From the NCBI GenBank assembly GCA_031277315.1, contig JAITMP010000020.1:1-64000 (forward strand): 64,000 nucleotides of DNA, given 5' to 3'. This document shows positions 47,277 to 56,986 of this stretch, piece by piece; positions within the stretch are counted from its first letter, which is position 1; each line of letters begins with the position of its first letter. A program made the translations under genes and the position numbers. Below the pieces are notes generated by a model. The model ran no database searches. It saw only the letters and a program-made list of their open reading frames with translations, and was not told the DNA's origin. Source of the stretch: Zoogloeaceae bacterium (GTDB lineage: Bacteria > Pseudomonadota > Gammaproteobacteria > Burkholderiales > Rhodocyclaceae).

Positions 47277-48458
47277 ATGCAGGCTGAATTTCTGCCCGGC
47301 AACGCGCTCACCCTTCTCGAAACCGGCGGCGAATTTTTCCCCGCGCTGATCGACGCCATCGACGCCGCGCAACGCGAATTCCATCTCGAAACCTATATTT
47401 TCGCCGACGACGCCACCGGGCAAACGGTGGCTGCGGCGCTGGCCCGCGCCGCCCGGCGCGGCGTCACGGTGCGGGTGCTGGTGGACGGCTTCGGCTCGGC
47501 GGATTTTTCCGCCACGCTGCGCCCCTCGCTCGAAGCCGCCGGCGCGCGCGTGCTGATCTACCGGCCCGACATCGCCCGCTACCGCCTGCGCCGCTACCGT
47601 TTGCGCCGCCTGCACCGCAAGCTCGCCATCGCCGACGGATGCGTGGCCTTCATCGGCGGCATCAACATCGTCGACGATGTCGACCCGGCACAGCCTGCGC
47701 CGCCGCGCTTCGATTATGCCGTGCGGCTGGAAGGTCCTCTGCTTGCTTCCGTTCACGCTTCCGCGCGGCGGTTGTGGACGCTCGTTGCCTGGGCCAGCTT
47801 CCGGCGCCGGCTGCGGCTCGATGCGACCGCCCCGGTCTGCGCCGCCGCCAGCGGCGCCACCCGCAGCGCCATGCGCGCCGCCTTCGTCATCCGCGACAAC
47901 CTGCGCCATCGCCGCGACATCGAGGACGCCTACCTCAAAGCCATCGGCGCGGCGCGTGAGGAAATCGTGCTGGCGAACGCCTATTTTCTGCCGGGCCGCC
48001 GTTTCCGCCGCGCCCTGCTGGAAGCGGCCCGTCGCGGTGCGCGCGTCACTTTGCTGCTGCAAGGGCGGATCGAATACCGTCTTCAGCACTATGCCTCGCA
48101 GGCGCTCTATGGCCCGCTGCTGGATGCCGGCGTGCGCATTTTTGAATACCGCCGCAGTTTTCTGCATGCCAAGGTCGCCGTCATCGACAGCCGCTGGGCG
48201 ACGGTCGGATCGAGCAACATCGACCCCTTCAGCCTGTTGCTGGCGCGTGAAGCCAATGTCATTGTTGACGACCGGGACTTCGCCGCCGGACTGCGCGCCA
48301 GCCTGAACGCCGCCATGCAGTCTGGCGCGCGTGAACTCCATCCCGACGACTGGCGGCGCAAACCGTTACCGCACAGATTCGTCCGCTGGATGGCCTACGG
48401 CCTCGTGCGGCTGCTGATCGGCGTGGCGGGCTATGCGGAGTATGGCGGGAAACACTAG
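47277..48458 (+). CDS. clsB: Cardiolipin synthase B-type phospholipase D protein
   Basis: The 393-residue protein has two phospholipase D motifs: HRKLAIADGCVAFIGGIN near residue 115 and HAKVAVIDSRWATVGSSN near residue 298. ClsB joins phosphatidylglycerol with another phospholipid to form cardiolipin. There is no N-terminal membrane helix pair, which separates it from ClsA, and a short hydrophobic C-terminal segment is present. Start ATG 47277 was chosen because it opens the first domain; the longer frame overlaps the preceding gene. Confidence 0.92.
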   Translation: MQAEFLPGNALTLLETGGEFFPALIDAIDAAQREFHLETYIFADDATGQTVAAALARAARRGVTVRVLVDGFGSADFSATLRPSLEAAGARVLIYRPDIARYRLRRYRLRRLHRKLAIADGCVAFIGGINIVDDVDPAQPAPPRFDYAVRLEGPLLASVHASARRLWTLVAWASFRRRLRLDATAPVCAAASGATRSAMRAAFVIRDNLRHRRDIEDAYLKAIGAAREEIVLANAYFLPGRRFRRALLEAARRGARVTLLLQGRIEYRLQHYASQALYGPLLDAGVRIFEYRRSFLHAKVAVIDSRWATVGSSNIDPFSLLLAREANVIVDDRDFAAGLRASLNAAMQSGARELHPDDWRRKPLPHRFVRWMAYGLVRLLIGVAGYAEYGGKH

Positions 48459-48874
48459 CCGCTTGCGCCGCCGCACAGCCGGGCGTGTTCAATCTTGACG
48501 CAGCGGTCCATCACCACTTCCAGTCCTGTCGCTTCCGCCTTGCGTGCCGCTTCCGGGTGGATGATGCCGAGCTGCATCCAGAGCACTTTGGCGCCGATGG
48601 CGATGGCTTCGTCGGCGAGGGCGGGAATTTCTTCCGCGCGGCGAAAACAGTCGACGATGTCCACCGGCTGCGGAATATCCCGCAGGGAGGCGTAGCATTT
48701 CTGGCCGAATACTTCCGCGCAGACGGGATTGACGGGAATGATCGTGTAGCCGTGTTCGAGCATGTAGCGGGCGGTGGTGTGGCTTGGCCGGCGCGGATTG
48801 GCGGAAAGCCCGACCACCGCGATGACGCGGTTTTGCAGCAGAATCCGGCGCAGGCCGGCATCGTCTTCAATCAT
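48455..48874 (-). CDS. CoA-binding domain protein (YccU-type)
   Basis: The 139-residue Rossmann-fold protein has VIAVVGLSANPRRPSHTTAR at the N-terminus and VLWMQLGIIHPEAA further on, the pattern of the small CoA-binding family. Function is not established. Start ATG 48874 has GGAGAGCG upstream. It is the last gene of the dacC-to-gluQ run, 11 bp after gluQ. Confidence 0.9.
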   Translation of the reverse strand: MIEDDAGLRRILLQNRVIAVVGLSANPRRPSHTTARYMLEHGYTIIPVNPVCAEVFGQKCYASLRDIPQPVDIVDCFRRAEEIPALADEAIAIGAKVLWMQLGIIHPEAARKAEATGLEVVMDRCVKIEHARLCGGASG

Positions 48875-48885
48875 CTCGCTCTCCT

Positions 48886-49812
48886 TCAATAATCCGTTGG
48901 CGCCGGCGCGACACGGCGGCGCGGCAGCAAGTCGCGCTGCCAGTGCGCGATGGCCCAGCGCCAGAGATTGTCCAGATCGGTTTCCATCAGATCGGCCGGC
49001 GGCTGCTGGCCGAGAAATTCCAGCGCCGCCGTCAGCGCCGTTTGCGGCCGCATGGCGTCGATTGCCCGCGCCCGCGTCTGTTTCGACAATTTTTCTCCCG
49101 ACGCGTCGACGGCGGCCGGCAAATGCAGATAAGCCGGCTGCGGCAAGCCAAGGCGTTGCTGCAAGCAAAGCTGACGCGGCGTCGAGGCGATCAGATCGGC
49201 GCCGCGCACGATGTGCGTGATGCCCTGCTCCGCATCGTCGACCACCACCGCCAGTTGATAAGCGAAATAGCCGTCGGCGCGCAGCACGACGAAATCGCCG
49301 ACCTCGGCGGCCAGGTCCTGACAATAGCGGCCCTGCAAGGCGTCTTCAAAACAAATGAGTCCGGGTTCGACCCGCATCCGCCAGGCGCGCGGCGCGCGTC
49401 CTTCCGGCAGGCCGTCGCGGCAAGTGCCCGGATAGCGCGGCGTCGACCACCTCGCGTCAGCGCCGAGCGTGGAGTCGGCCACCTCGCGCCGGCTGCACGC
49501 GCAGGGGAAAACGGCGCCGGTCAGGCGCAGCCGCTCGAACGCCGCCCGATAACGCGCTGTGCGCCGGCTTTGATACGCGACCTCGCCGTCCCAGACGAAA
49601 CCGAAACGCGCCAGCGTATGCAGAATGCTTTGCGCCGCGCCCGGCGCGGCGCGCGGCGCATCCACGTCTTCCATGCGCAGCAGCCAGACGCCGTTCGCGG
49701 CGCGCGCGTCGAGATAACTGCCGACCGCCGCGACAAGAGAGCCGAAATGCAGCGGCCCCGTCGGCGACGGCGCGAAACGGCCGCGATACGCCGTTTCCGC
49801 GACGCCGTTCAT
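48886..49812 (-). CDS. gluQ: Glutamyl-Q tRNA(Asp) synthetase
   Basis: The 308-residue enzyme glutamylates queuosine in tRNA-Asp. It is a GluRS paralogue lacking the anticodon-binding domain. Signatures are [13 protein letters not shown] (HIGH-like), a zinc-type CACSRRE segment, and EKLSKQ (KMSKS-like). Its start overlaps the lipA stop as ATGA. Length fits the family. Confidence 0.95.
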   Translation of the reverse strand: MNGVAETAYRGRFAPSPTGPLHFGSLVAAVGSYLDARAANGVWLLRMEDVDAPRAAPGAAQSILHTLARFGFVWDGEVAYQSRRTARYRAAFERLRLTGAVFPCACSRREVADSTLGADARWSTPRYPGTCRDGLPEGRAPRAWRMRVEPGLICFEDALQGRYCQDLAAEVGDFVVLRADGYFAYQLAVVVDDAEQGITHIVRGADLIASTPRQLCLQQRLGLPQPAYLHLPAAVDASGEKLSKQTRARAIDAMRPQTALTAALEFLGQQPPADLMETDLDNLWRWAIAHWQRDLLPRRRVAPAPTDY

Positions 49813-50768
49813 CCGTCGGCAGACATCACGCCGGCCTGCCGGGCCTGCTGGTCGGCGTGGTAGCTGGAGCGCACCATCGGCCCGCAGGCGGCGTGCGAAA
49901 AACCCATCGCCTGCGCTTCGCGCTGGAACATCTCGAAAATGTCGGGATGCGCGTAGCGCAGCACCGGCAGATGGTGTTGGGAAGGCGCCAGATACTGGCC
50001 GATGGTGAGCATGTCGACGTCATGGGCGCGCAGGTCGCGCATGACCTCAAGCACTTCCGCGTCGGTTTCGCCGATGCCGAGCATCAGGCCCGACTTGGTC
50101 GGAATGGACGGGTTGCGCGCCTTGAAAAGCCGCAGCAAGGTCAGCGAGTGCGCGTAGTCGGCGCCGGGGCGCGCCTGCCGGTAGAGACGCGGCACGGTTT
50201 CGAGATTGTGATTGAACACATCCGGCGGCGCCGCCGTGAGAAGGTCGATGGCGGTCTTGATGCGGCCGCGAAAATCCGGCGTCAGGATCTCGATGCGCGT
50301 CTCCGGCGAAGTCTCGCGCACGGCACGAACGCAGTCGGCGAAGTGCCGGGCGCCGCCGTCGCGCAGATCGTCGCGGTCGACGCTGGTAATGACGACGTAT
50401 TTGAGCGCCATCGCCGCCACCGTGCGCGCCAGATGCGTCGGTTCTTGCGGATCGGGCGGCAGCGGCTTGCCGTGGCCGACATCGCAGAAGGGGCAGCGCC
50501 GCGTGCACACGTCGCCGAGAATCATGAAGGTGGCGGTGCCTTTGCTGAAGCACTCGCCGATGTTGGGGCAGGTGGCTTCTTCGCACACCGTGTGCAGGGC
50601 GGCTTCGCGCAGGATGCGCTTCACTTCGCCGAAGCGCGCCTGACCGCCGCCGGCCTTGACGCGGATCCAGGCCGGTTTTTTCAGCGGCGCGGCGACTGCC
50701 GCCAGCTTGATCGGGATGCGGGCGGTTTTCGCTTCGCCTTTCTGCTTGCGTGGATTTTCTCCGCTCAT
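49809..50768 (-). CDS. lipA: Lipoyl synthase
   Basis: The 319-residue radical-SAM enzyme inserts sulfur into octanoyl groups. Both cluster motifs are clear: the auxiliary [12 protein letters not shown] and the radical-SAM CTRRCPFCD. The C-terminal RSSYHADQQ segment supplies the serine ligand. Start ATG 50768 overlaps the lipB stop as ATGA; the extra codons upstream are shadow. Confidence 0.97.
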   Translation of the reverse strand: MSGENPRKQKGEAKTARIPIKLAAVAAPLKKPAWIRVKAGGGQARFGEVKRILREAALHTVCEEATCPNIGECFSKGTATFMILGDVCTRRCPFCDVGHGKPLPPDPQEPTHLARTVAAMALKYVVITSVDRDDLRDGGARHFADCVRAVRETSPETRIEILTPDFRGRIKTAIDLLTAAPPDVFNHNLETVPRLYRQARPGADYAHSLTLLRLFKARNPSIPTKSGLMLGIGETDAEVLEVMRDLRAHDVDMLTIGQYLAPSQHHLPVLRYAHPDIFEMFQREAQAMGFSHAACGPMVRSSYHADQQARQAGVMSADG

Positions 50769-51376
50769 CGTTGAATCTGTCTTGCGAGTTGTTCCATCAG
50801 GGCTTCGCCGGCGGCGGCCCAATCCATGTCGATGCCGATGTCCTTCAACTGCGTCACCTGCAATCCCGCGTGACCGCAGGGATTGATCGCCGCATACGGC
50901 GCGAGTTCCATGTTCACATTCAACGCCACGCCATGATAGCAGCGGCCGTTTTTCACGCGCAGGCCGAGCGCGGCGATCTTGGCGCCGTCGACATACACGC
51001 CCGGCGCGCCCGCCATGCGCGCGCCGCGAATGCCGTGGCCGGCCAGAAGATCAATCACCGCCTGCTCGATGCGCGTCACCAGTTCGCGTATGCCGAGGCC
51101 GCGCCGCGCCAGATCCACCAGCAGGTAGACCACTGCCTGACCGGGGCCGTGGTAAGTGATCTGGCCGCCGCGATCAATCTTGAGAACGGGAATGCCGATG
51201 TCGCGCAACAGGTGCTCCGGCTTGCCGCCTTGCCCCTGCGTGAACAGCGGCGGATGTTCCGTCAGCCAGAGTTCGTCGGGCGTCGCCGCGTCGCGCTCGC
51301 TCGTGAAGCGCTGCATCGCGCGCCAGGTCGGTTCAAAATCGGTCCGCCCGAGACGGCGCAGCACGGGCGCATTCAC
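50765..51376 (-). CDS. lipB: Octanoyl-[ACP]:protein N-octanoyltransferase
   Basis: The 203-residue enzyme moves octanoate from acyl-carrier protein to lipoyl domains, giving LipA its substrate. Signatures are [12 protein letters not shown], the Lys in [12 protein letters not shown], and the active-site Cys in NPCGHAGL. It starts with GTG at 51376, overlapping the preceding stop as GTGA. Confidence 0.96.
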   Translation of the reverse strand: MNAPVLRRLGRTDFEPTWRAMQRFTSERDAATPDELWLTEHPPLFTQGQGGKPEHLLRDIGIPVLKIDRGGQITYHGPGQAVVYLLVDLARRGLGIRELVTRIEQAVIDLLAGHGIRGARMAGAPGVYVDGAKIAALGLRVKNGRCYHGVALNVNMELAPYAAINPCGHAGLQVTQLKDIGIDMDWAAAGEALMEQLARQIQR

Positions 51377-51639
51377 AGCACGATTTTCACGAGCGGATGC
51401 GCGGTCAGCTCACGATACAGCGCGTCGAGCTGCTCGCGTGAGTGGGCGCGGATGGTGCACGTCAGGCTCATGTAATTGCCTTTCGCGCTGGGCCGCATTT
51501 CGATGCTGGCGGCGTCGAAATCCGGCGCGTGGCGCAGCACCGCCGCCAGCACGGCCTGAGCGAAATCGTCCTGCCGCAGCCCCATCACCTTGATCGGGAA
51601 CGCGCAGGGAAATTCGAACAGGGACGGCGTTTCAGCCAC
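51373..51639 (-). CDS. DUF493 (YbeD-type) protein
   Basis: The 88-residue ferredoxin-like protein matches the YbeD family (FPCAFPIKVMG at the start, KGNYMSLTCTIRAHSREQLDAL near the middle), normally encoded beside lipB. It is probably a small ligand-binding regulator; its function is unproven. It overlaps dat by 8 bp and lipB by 4 bp. Confidence 0.93.
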   Translation of the reverse strand: MAETPSLFEFPCAFPIKVMGLRQDDFAQAVLAAVLRHAPDFDAASIEMRPSAKGNYMSLTCTIRAHSREQLDALYRELTAHPLVKIVL

Positions 51640-52492
51640 CGCGCATCACCGTTTGCTTGAACGCCTGATACCAAGCGTACATCTGAGCGAAGACCGGGCC
51701 GGGCCGTCCGGCGCCGACCGGCTGACCGTCGAGCCGCACGATCGGCAGCACTTCCTTCGTCGAGGAAGTCAGCCACAATTCATCCGCCGCGCGCGCTTCC
51801 GCTTCGGCCACCTCGCGCACTTCACAGGGCAGGCCGTGCGCCGCCGCCAGTTCCAGCACGATGTCGTAGGTGATGCCGGCCAGCACCAGCTCGCTTTTCG
51901 GCGGTGCCAGCAGCACGCCGTTTTTCACCGCGAAGATGTTGGAGGCGGCGCCCTCGGTCATGCGGCCGTCGCGGAACAAAATCGTCTCGATGCAGCCGGC
52001 ATCGACCGCCTGCTGCCGGAGCAGGCAGTTGGCGAGCAGCGAAAGCGTCTTCAGATCGCAGCGCAGCCAGCGCACGTCCGGCGCCGACACCGCGTCGATG
52101 CCAGCTTCGCGCTGCGATGGCGGCGGCGTTTGCAACGGCTCGGACATGATGAACACCGTCGGCGCGGCTTGCGCCGGGAAAGCGTGTTCGCGCCGCGCGC
52201 CGATGCCGCGCGTGATGTGCAGATAGACCGATTGATCCTCGCCTTCGTTGCGGGCGACGATGGCGTCGATCAGCCGCGCCCATGTCGCGTCGTCGTGCGG
52301 ATTCGCCAGATGGATGCCGTCGAGCGTGTGGCGCAGGCGGGCAAGATGCTCGGCCAGACGGAAAGGCCGGCGCGAGTAGACCGGAACGATTTCATACGCG
52401 CCGTCGCCGAACAGAAAGCCGCGATCCATGACGGAGACTTTCGCCTCGGCGAGCGGCAGAAACGCGCCGTTCAGACAAACCGTCCGCATCAT
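51632..52492 (-). CDS. dat: D-amino-acid aminotransferase (class IV, PLP)
   Basis: The 286-residue fold-type IV aminotransferase interconverts D-alanine and D-glutamate type substrates. It has DRGFLFGDGAYEIVPVY near the N-terminus, the PLP-lysine region DLKTLSLLANCLLRQQA, and the EGAASNIFAVKNG phosphate-binding segment. Its place between dacC and ybeD fits supply of D-amino acids for the cell wall. Start overlaps the dacC stop. Confidence 0.92.
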   Translation of the reverse strand: MMRTVCLNGAFLPLAEAKVSVMDRGFLFGDGAYEIVPVYSRRPFRLAEHLARLRHTLDGIHLANPHDDATWARLIDAIVARNEGEDQSVYLHITRGIGARREHAFPAQAAPTVFIMSEPLQTPPPSQREAGIDAVSAPDVRWLRCDLKTLSLLANCLLRQQAVDAGCIETILFRDGRMTEGAASNIFAVKNGVLLAPPKSELVLAGITYDIVLELAAAHGLPCEVREVAEAEARAADELWLTSSTKEVLPIVRLDGQPVGAGRPGPVFAQMYAWYQAFKQTVMRGG

Positions 52493-53622
52493 TCGAACCA
52501 GAGCCGGATCGTGTCCCAGGCGCGGCCCAGCACGCCGGCCACCGGCACCGTTTCCAGCGCCACCACCGGATACTCGCCGACCGGCTGGCCGTCGAGACTC
52601 AGCTTGAGCGTGGCGACGCGCTGGCCTTTCTGCACCGGCGCCAGCAGCGGCTGCTGGCTGACGAGGCTGGCCTGCACCTTGTCCGCCATACCCTTCGGCA
52701 GCGAGAGGGTGAAGTCTTCGAGGAAACCGGCCTTGACGGCATTCTGCGCACCCTTCCAGACACGCAATCGGGATACCGCCTGATTGCCCGCGTAGAGCCG
52801 CACCGAATCGAAAAACTGGAAGCCGAAGTTGAGCAGCTTCTGCGATTCCTGCACGCGCATGGCATCGGAGGCGGCGCCCATCACCACCGACAGCAGGCGG
52901 CGCGGCCCGCGCTTGGCCGAGGCGATCAGGCAGAAGCCGGCGCTCTCGGTGTGGCCGGTCTTGACGCCGTCGACCGCCGGATCGAGCCAGAGCAGACGGT
53001 TGCGGTTGGGTTGGCTGATGCGGTTGTAGGTGTATTCGCGCAGCGCGTAGAGCGGATAGTGATCGGGGAAATCGCGGATCACCGCCGCCGCCATCGCGCC
53101 GAGGTCGCGCGCCGTCGAATAATGCTGCGGATCGGGCAGCCCGGTGGCGTTCGTGAAGTGCGTGTTCTTCAAGCCGAGGCGCTGCGCTTCGCGGTTCATC
53201 ATCTGGACGAAAGCCTCTTCGCTGCCGGCCACCGCTTCCGCCAGCGCGATGCTGGCGTCGTTGCCCGACTGCACGATCATGCCATGCAGCAACTCGTCGA
53301 CCGTCACCGGACGGCGCGGCTCGATGAACATGCGCGAACCCTGCGCCTGCCAGGCGCGCTCCGACACCGGCGCCGTCTGCTCGGGCTTGATGCGGCCTTC
53401 CTTCAATGCCGCCATGACCACGTAGCTCGTCATCAGCTTGGTCAACGACGCCGGCTCGACGCGCTCATCCGGGTTGAAAGAGGCCAGCGCCTGACCGGTC
53501 GAATAATCCATCAAAAGCCAGGATTTCGCCGCGATCGCCGGCGCTTGCGGCAGGGATTGCGCCTGCGCCAACTGTGCCAAAACGGAAAACGCCGCAGCGA
53601 AAATGAATGCGAAAAATTTCAT
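52489..53622 (-). CDS. dacC: D-alanyl-D-alanine carboxypeptidase (PBP5/6 type)
   Basis: The 377-residue exported enzyme trims the terminal D-alanine of peptidoglycan stems. It has a signal peptide (to about residue 22), the three penicillin-binding motifs SLTK, SGN and KTG in order, a beta-rich C-terminal domain, and a terminal amphipathic helix (AWDTIRLWFE) for membrane attachment. It is the first gene of the seven-gene run. Whether it is DacA or DacC is not resolved. Confidence 0.94.
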   Translation of the reverse strand: MKFFAFIFAAAFSVLAQLAQAQSLPQAPAIAAKSWLLMDYSTGQALASFNPDERVEPASLTKLMTSYVVMAALKEGRIKPEQTAPVSERAWQAQGSRMFIEPRRPVTVDELLHGMIVQSGNDASIALAEAVAGSEEAFVQMMNREAQRLGLKNTHFTNATGLPDPQHYSTARDLGAMAAAVIRDFPDHYPLYALREYTYNRISQPNRNRLLWLDPAVDGVKTGHTESAGFCLIASAKRGPRRLLSVVMGAASDAMRVQESQKLLNFGFQFFDSVRLYAGNQAVSRLRVWKGAQNAVKAGFLEDFTLSLPKGMADKVQASLVSQQPLLAPVQKGQRVATLKLSLDGQPVGEYPVVALETVPVAGVLGRAWDTIRLWFE

Positions 53623-53747
53623 GGGCGGAGCAGGGGAAAAGCTGAATTGTACCGTGATGATTTCGCCGATTCACAGATTGGCGGCGCGTGCAGCGCACCG
53701 CGCCGCTTGCCGCGGTTATCCGCAGGGCGGTGATGGCGGCTGTATTT

Positions 53748-55421
53748 TTATTGCGCTGGCGGTTCGTCGACCGCTTCCGGCACGACGTTGGCGGCGACTT
53801 CGCTCATCGAGATGCAGATGGCGCCGGGGCCCAGCAACTGCGTTATGCCGGCTTGCTGGAGCGATTCGAGCAATTCCGGATGCACGCCGGAGAGCAGCAC
53901 CCGGATATGACGTTTGCCGAAGCGTTCGATCACTTCGGAGAGCGTTTGCAGCCCGGTGGCGTCCATGAACGGCACGCGGTCGAGGCGCAGCACGATGGTG
54001 TGGATGCCCATCGGCACCCGTTCCAGCGTGCGTTCCAGTTTTTCCGCCGCGCCGAAGAAGAACGGCCCGTCGATGCGATAGACCATGGCGCCGGCGGGCA
54101 GCACCGCCGCCGGGTCGCCGTCGGCGTATGCATCCGGCGTGTCCTGCACTTCGACCTGCACCGATTCGGACATCTTGCGCATGAACAGCAGCGCCGCGAT
54201 GACGACGCCGACGTTGACAGCGACGACCAGATCGACGAATACCGTCAGCAGAAACGTCACCAGCAGCAGCAGCCGGTCGGCCACGGGCGCGCGCCGCAGC
54301 ACGCGCAGAAAGTGCGGCAGATCGGCCATGTTCCAGGCCACCAGGAACAGGATCGCCGCCAGCGCCGCCAGCGGTATCGCCGCCGCAAAGGGCGCCAGCG
54401 CGACGATCACCAGCACCAGCAGCAGGCAATGCACGATGGCGGCGAGCGGGCTGGTGGCGCCGTTGCGGATGTTGGTCGCCGTGCGCGCGATGGCGCCGGT
54501 GGCGGCGAAGCCGCCGAACAGCGGCGACAGCAGATTGGCGATGCCTTGTCCGACCAGTTCCTGATTTGAATCATGCCGCGTGCCGGCCATGCCGTCCGCC
54601 ACCACCGCCGTCAGCAGCGATTCGATGGCGCCGAGCAGCGCGATGGCGAACGCCGGCCCGATCAACTGCAAAATCTGCGGGATGCTGATTTGCGGCAGCG
54701 ACAGCCCCGGCAGCTCATGCGGGATGCCGCCGAAGGCCGAGCCGATCGTCGCCACCGAGGGGAAATGCGCGATGGCCTGAATGGCGGTGGCGAGCAGCAT
54801 CGCCGCCAGCGGCGAGGGCATGAGCCGCAAGCCCGGAATGCGCGGCAGCAGTTGTGAACCGCCCGCAACGACGAGCAATGTGCTAAAGGCGATCAGCGTC
54901 GTCGGCAGGTCGAACGTCGGCAACGCCTGCAACAGGAGCCAGAGTTTTTGATGAAAGTGCGGGGCCGGGCCGGCCGGATGCAATCCGAAGAAATCCTGCC
55001 ACTGTCCGACCCAGATGATGACCGCGATGCCCGAAGTGAAGCCGACGATTACCGGGTCGGGAATGAACTTGATGACGCCGCCGAGCCGCCCCAGGCCCAT
55101 CGCCAGCAGAATCGCGCCGGCCATCAGCGTGGCGACCTGCAAGCCGGCGATGCCGTGCTGCGCGGTAATGCCCGCCAGCACCGCGATGAAAGCGCCGGTC
55201 GGCCCGGAGATCTGCACCCGCGTGCCGCCGAACAGGGCGGTGGCGACGCCCGCGACGATGGCCGTGTACAAACCCTGTTCCGGCTTCGCGCCGGAGGCGA
55301 TCGCGAAAGCCATCGCCAGCGGCATCGCGACGATGCCGACGACGAGGCCGGCGATCATGTTGCGCCACAGATGCGCGCGGCCGAACAAACCGGCGCGATG
55401 GGCTTCCAGTAGCGCGATCAT
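53748..55421 (-). CDS. SulP-family anion transporter with STAS domain
   Basis: The 557-residue protein has about twelve membrane helices (residues 20-440), the SulP signature region (LYTAIVAGVATALFGGTRVQISGPTG, shortened here to its pattern GGTRVQISGPTGAF) and a C-terminal STAS domain (residues 445-545, with DATGLQTLSEV). The substrate may be sulfate, bicarbonate or another anion; no carbonic anhydrase is nearby. It is monocistronic. Confidence 0.93.
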   Translation of the reverse strand: MIALLEAHRAGLFGRAHLWRNMIAGLVVGIVAMPLAMAFAIASGAKPEQGLYTAIVAGVATALFGGTRVQISGPTGAFIAVLAGITAQHGIAGLQVATLMAGAILLAMGLGRLGGVIKFIPDPVIVGFTSGIAVIIWVGQWQDFFGLHPAGPAPHFHQKLWLLLQALPTFDLPTTLIAFSTLLVVAGGSQLLPRIPGLRLMPSPLAAMLLATAIQAIAHFPSVATIGSAFGGIPHELPGLSLPQISIPQILQLIGPAFAIALLGAIESLLTAVVADGMAGTRHDSNQELVGQGIANLLSPLFGGFAATGAIARTATNIRNGATSPLAAIVHCLLLVLVIVALAPFAAAIPLAALAAILFLVAWNMADLPHFLRVLRRAPVADRLLLLVTFLLTVFVDLVVAVNVGVVIAALLFMRKMSESVQVEVQDTPDAYADGDPAAVLPAGAMVYRIDGPFFFGAAEKLERTLERVPMGIHTIVLRLDRVPFMDATGLQTLSEVIERFGKRHIRVLLSGVHPELLESLQQAGITQLLGPGAICISMSEVAANVVPEAVDEPPAQ

Positions 55422-55523
55422 CTAGGGAATCGAAGCCCGAACTGCCGTGTGTGCTTGTTGCAGACCATGACGAGTCATTAATGGCTGGCGGCGATGATGG
55501 ATGTTCGTTTTTCGGCGATGAAA

Positions 55524-55600
55524 TGGCGCGCCCGGCGCGATTCGAACGCACGACCCCTGCCTTCGGAGGGCAGTACTCTATCCAGCTGAGCTACGGGCGC
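55524..55600 (-). tRNA. tRNA-Arg (anticodon CCG)
   Basis: The minus strand folds as a cloverleaf with a 7-bp acceptor stem (GCGCCCG with CGGGCGC), D-arm AGCTCAGCTGGATAGAGT, anticodon stem CTGCC/GGCAG with loop CTCCGAA giving anticodon CCG, T-arm with GTTCGAATC, and an encoded discriminator G plus CCA. Confidence 0.95.
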
Positions 55601-55688
55601 AAGGCCGCACAGAATAGCGGTTTTCGCCTTCAGCGTCCATTCCGCGCCGCTATAATCCCCGCTTCGACAATCAAGGAGGATGCCCGGC

Positions 55689-56120
55689 ATGACCGAACAG
55701 AATCAGCAGCGCGTCGGGTTTCCTGTCCCGGCGTATCTGGTCGTCGCCATCGTGGTGGCCGTCATCGTGCTCGTGTACGCCGGGTTGCGCGTCTCCGGGG
55801 TGATCGGCGGCAAAGCCGCCGCGCCATCCACTGCGCCATCCGCCGCGCCGGTTGTTGCGCCCACTCCCGCCCCGGCAGCCGGCAACGGCAAGAAAATCTA
55901 CGATGCGCTGTGCGTCACCTGTCATGCCGTCGGCATCGTGGGCGCACCGAAATTCGGCGACAAGGCCGCCTGGGCGCCGCGCCTTGCGACTGGCCTCGAT
56001 GCGCTTGTCGCCAGCGCCCTCAAAGGCAAGGGCGTCATGCCGCCAAAAGGCGGCAACCCCTCGATTCCCGACGCCGACATCCGCGCCGCCGTCGAATACA
56101 TGACGGCGGCAGCGAAGTAA
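55689..56120 (+). CDS. Cytochrome c5-type monohaem protein
   Basis: The 143-residue protein has an N-terminal membrane anchor (AYLVVAIVVAVIVLVYAGL), an Ala/Pro-rich linker, and one haem motif CVTCH near residue 77 with a distal-Met region GVMPPKGGNP, the pattern of class c5 cytochromes. Start ATG 55689 was chosen because AGGAGG is 9 nt upstream; the ATG at 55680 touches the Shine-Dalgarno sequence. Confidence 0.92.
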   Translation: MTEQNQQRVGFPVPAYLVVAIVVAVIVLVYAGLRVSGVIGGKAAAPSTAPSAAPVVAPTPAPAAGNGKKIYDALCVTCHAVGIVGAPKFGDKAAWAPRLATGLDALVASALKGKGVMPPKGGNPSIPDADIRAAVEYMTAAAK

Positions 56121-56196
56121 GTGTCATATCACTGAAGAACGCCTGCGCCGGAATCGCTGACAGCGCCGCTTTACTCAAGCGCGCCAGCGATCTGAA

Positions 56197-56907
56197 TTAC
56201 TTCAGCGCGCCGAACACCTTTTGCAGCAGGTTGCTGGCCTGGCCGAGGGGGTTGCTGCGGATGGCGCGTTCTTCTTCGCCGATCATCAGGAACAGGCCGT
56301 CGAGCGATTTCTGCGTGACGTAATCTTCAAGGCTGGCGTTTTTCTTGTCGACGAGGCCGAGCTTCGACGCCTGTTTGGCGTACTGGTTGTACTTCTGGGT
56401 CAACGCCACTTTTTCCGTTGCCTGACGGACGATGGGCAGGAATTTTTCCGTCAGCGGCGCGGAGGTGGTGCGCTTGAAATACTGCGTCACCGAATCGTCG
56501 CCGCCGGTGAGAATGCCCTTGGCGTCTTGCAAGGTCATCTGCTTGACGGCGTTGAGCAGCAGATCCTTCGCCTCCGGCACAGCGGCTTCGGCGGCGCGGT
56601 TCATGGTCGTGATCAGCTCATCGGCATACTTGCCCATGCCCAGCTTGCGCATCAGCTTCTCGGCTTTTTGCAGGTTTTCCGGCAGCGGAATTTTCACTTT
56701 CGGGTTGCCGAGAAAACCGTCCGCTTTGCCCAGGCTGGCCACCGCCGCCGAAGCGCCTTGGGTCAACGCCTGCCGCAGGGCGCTGCCGCTTTCTTCGGCG
56801 CTGATGGCGTCCAGCCCCGCCGCCTGCGCGGGCGCAAAGGGCAAAAAGGCGGCGAGTAAAAGCAAGGCAAGGCAGGCACGCAGGACATTATATGAAGAAT
56901 GAATCAT
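56197..56907 (-). CDS. DUF4197 exported protein
   Basis: The 236-residue protein has a signal peptide (ACLALLLLAAFLPFAPAQAA) and the DUF4197 region (ALRQALTQGASAAVASL, LPENLQKAEKLMRKLGMGKYAD, SLDGLFLMIGEEERAIR near the end). The family is periplasmic and of unknown function. Start ATG 56907 gives a plausible signal sequence. Confidence 0.9.
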   Translation of the reverse strand: MIHSSYNVLRACLALLLLAAFLPFAPAQAAGLDAISAEESGSALRQALTQGASAAVASLGKADGFLGNPKVKIPLPENLQKAEKLMRKLGMGKYADELITTMNRAAEAAVPEAKDLLLNAVKQMTLQDAKGILTGGDDSVTQYFKRTTSAPLTEKFLPIVRQATEKVALTQKYNQYAKQASKLGLVDKKNASLEDYVTQKSLDGLFLMIGEEERAIRSNPLGQASNLLQKVFGALK

Positions 56908-56986
56908 GATGGCGCTCCGGTAATGAAACTTTATTTTCGCACGAATGAAACCGGTTCGTGCCTGCCGCCCCATCCCGACCATCCCC

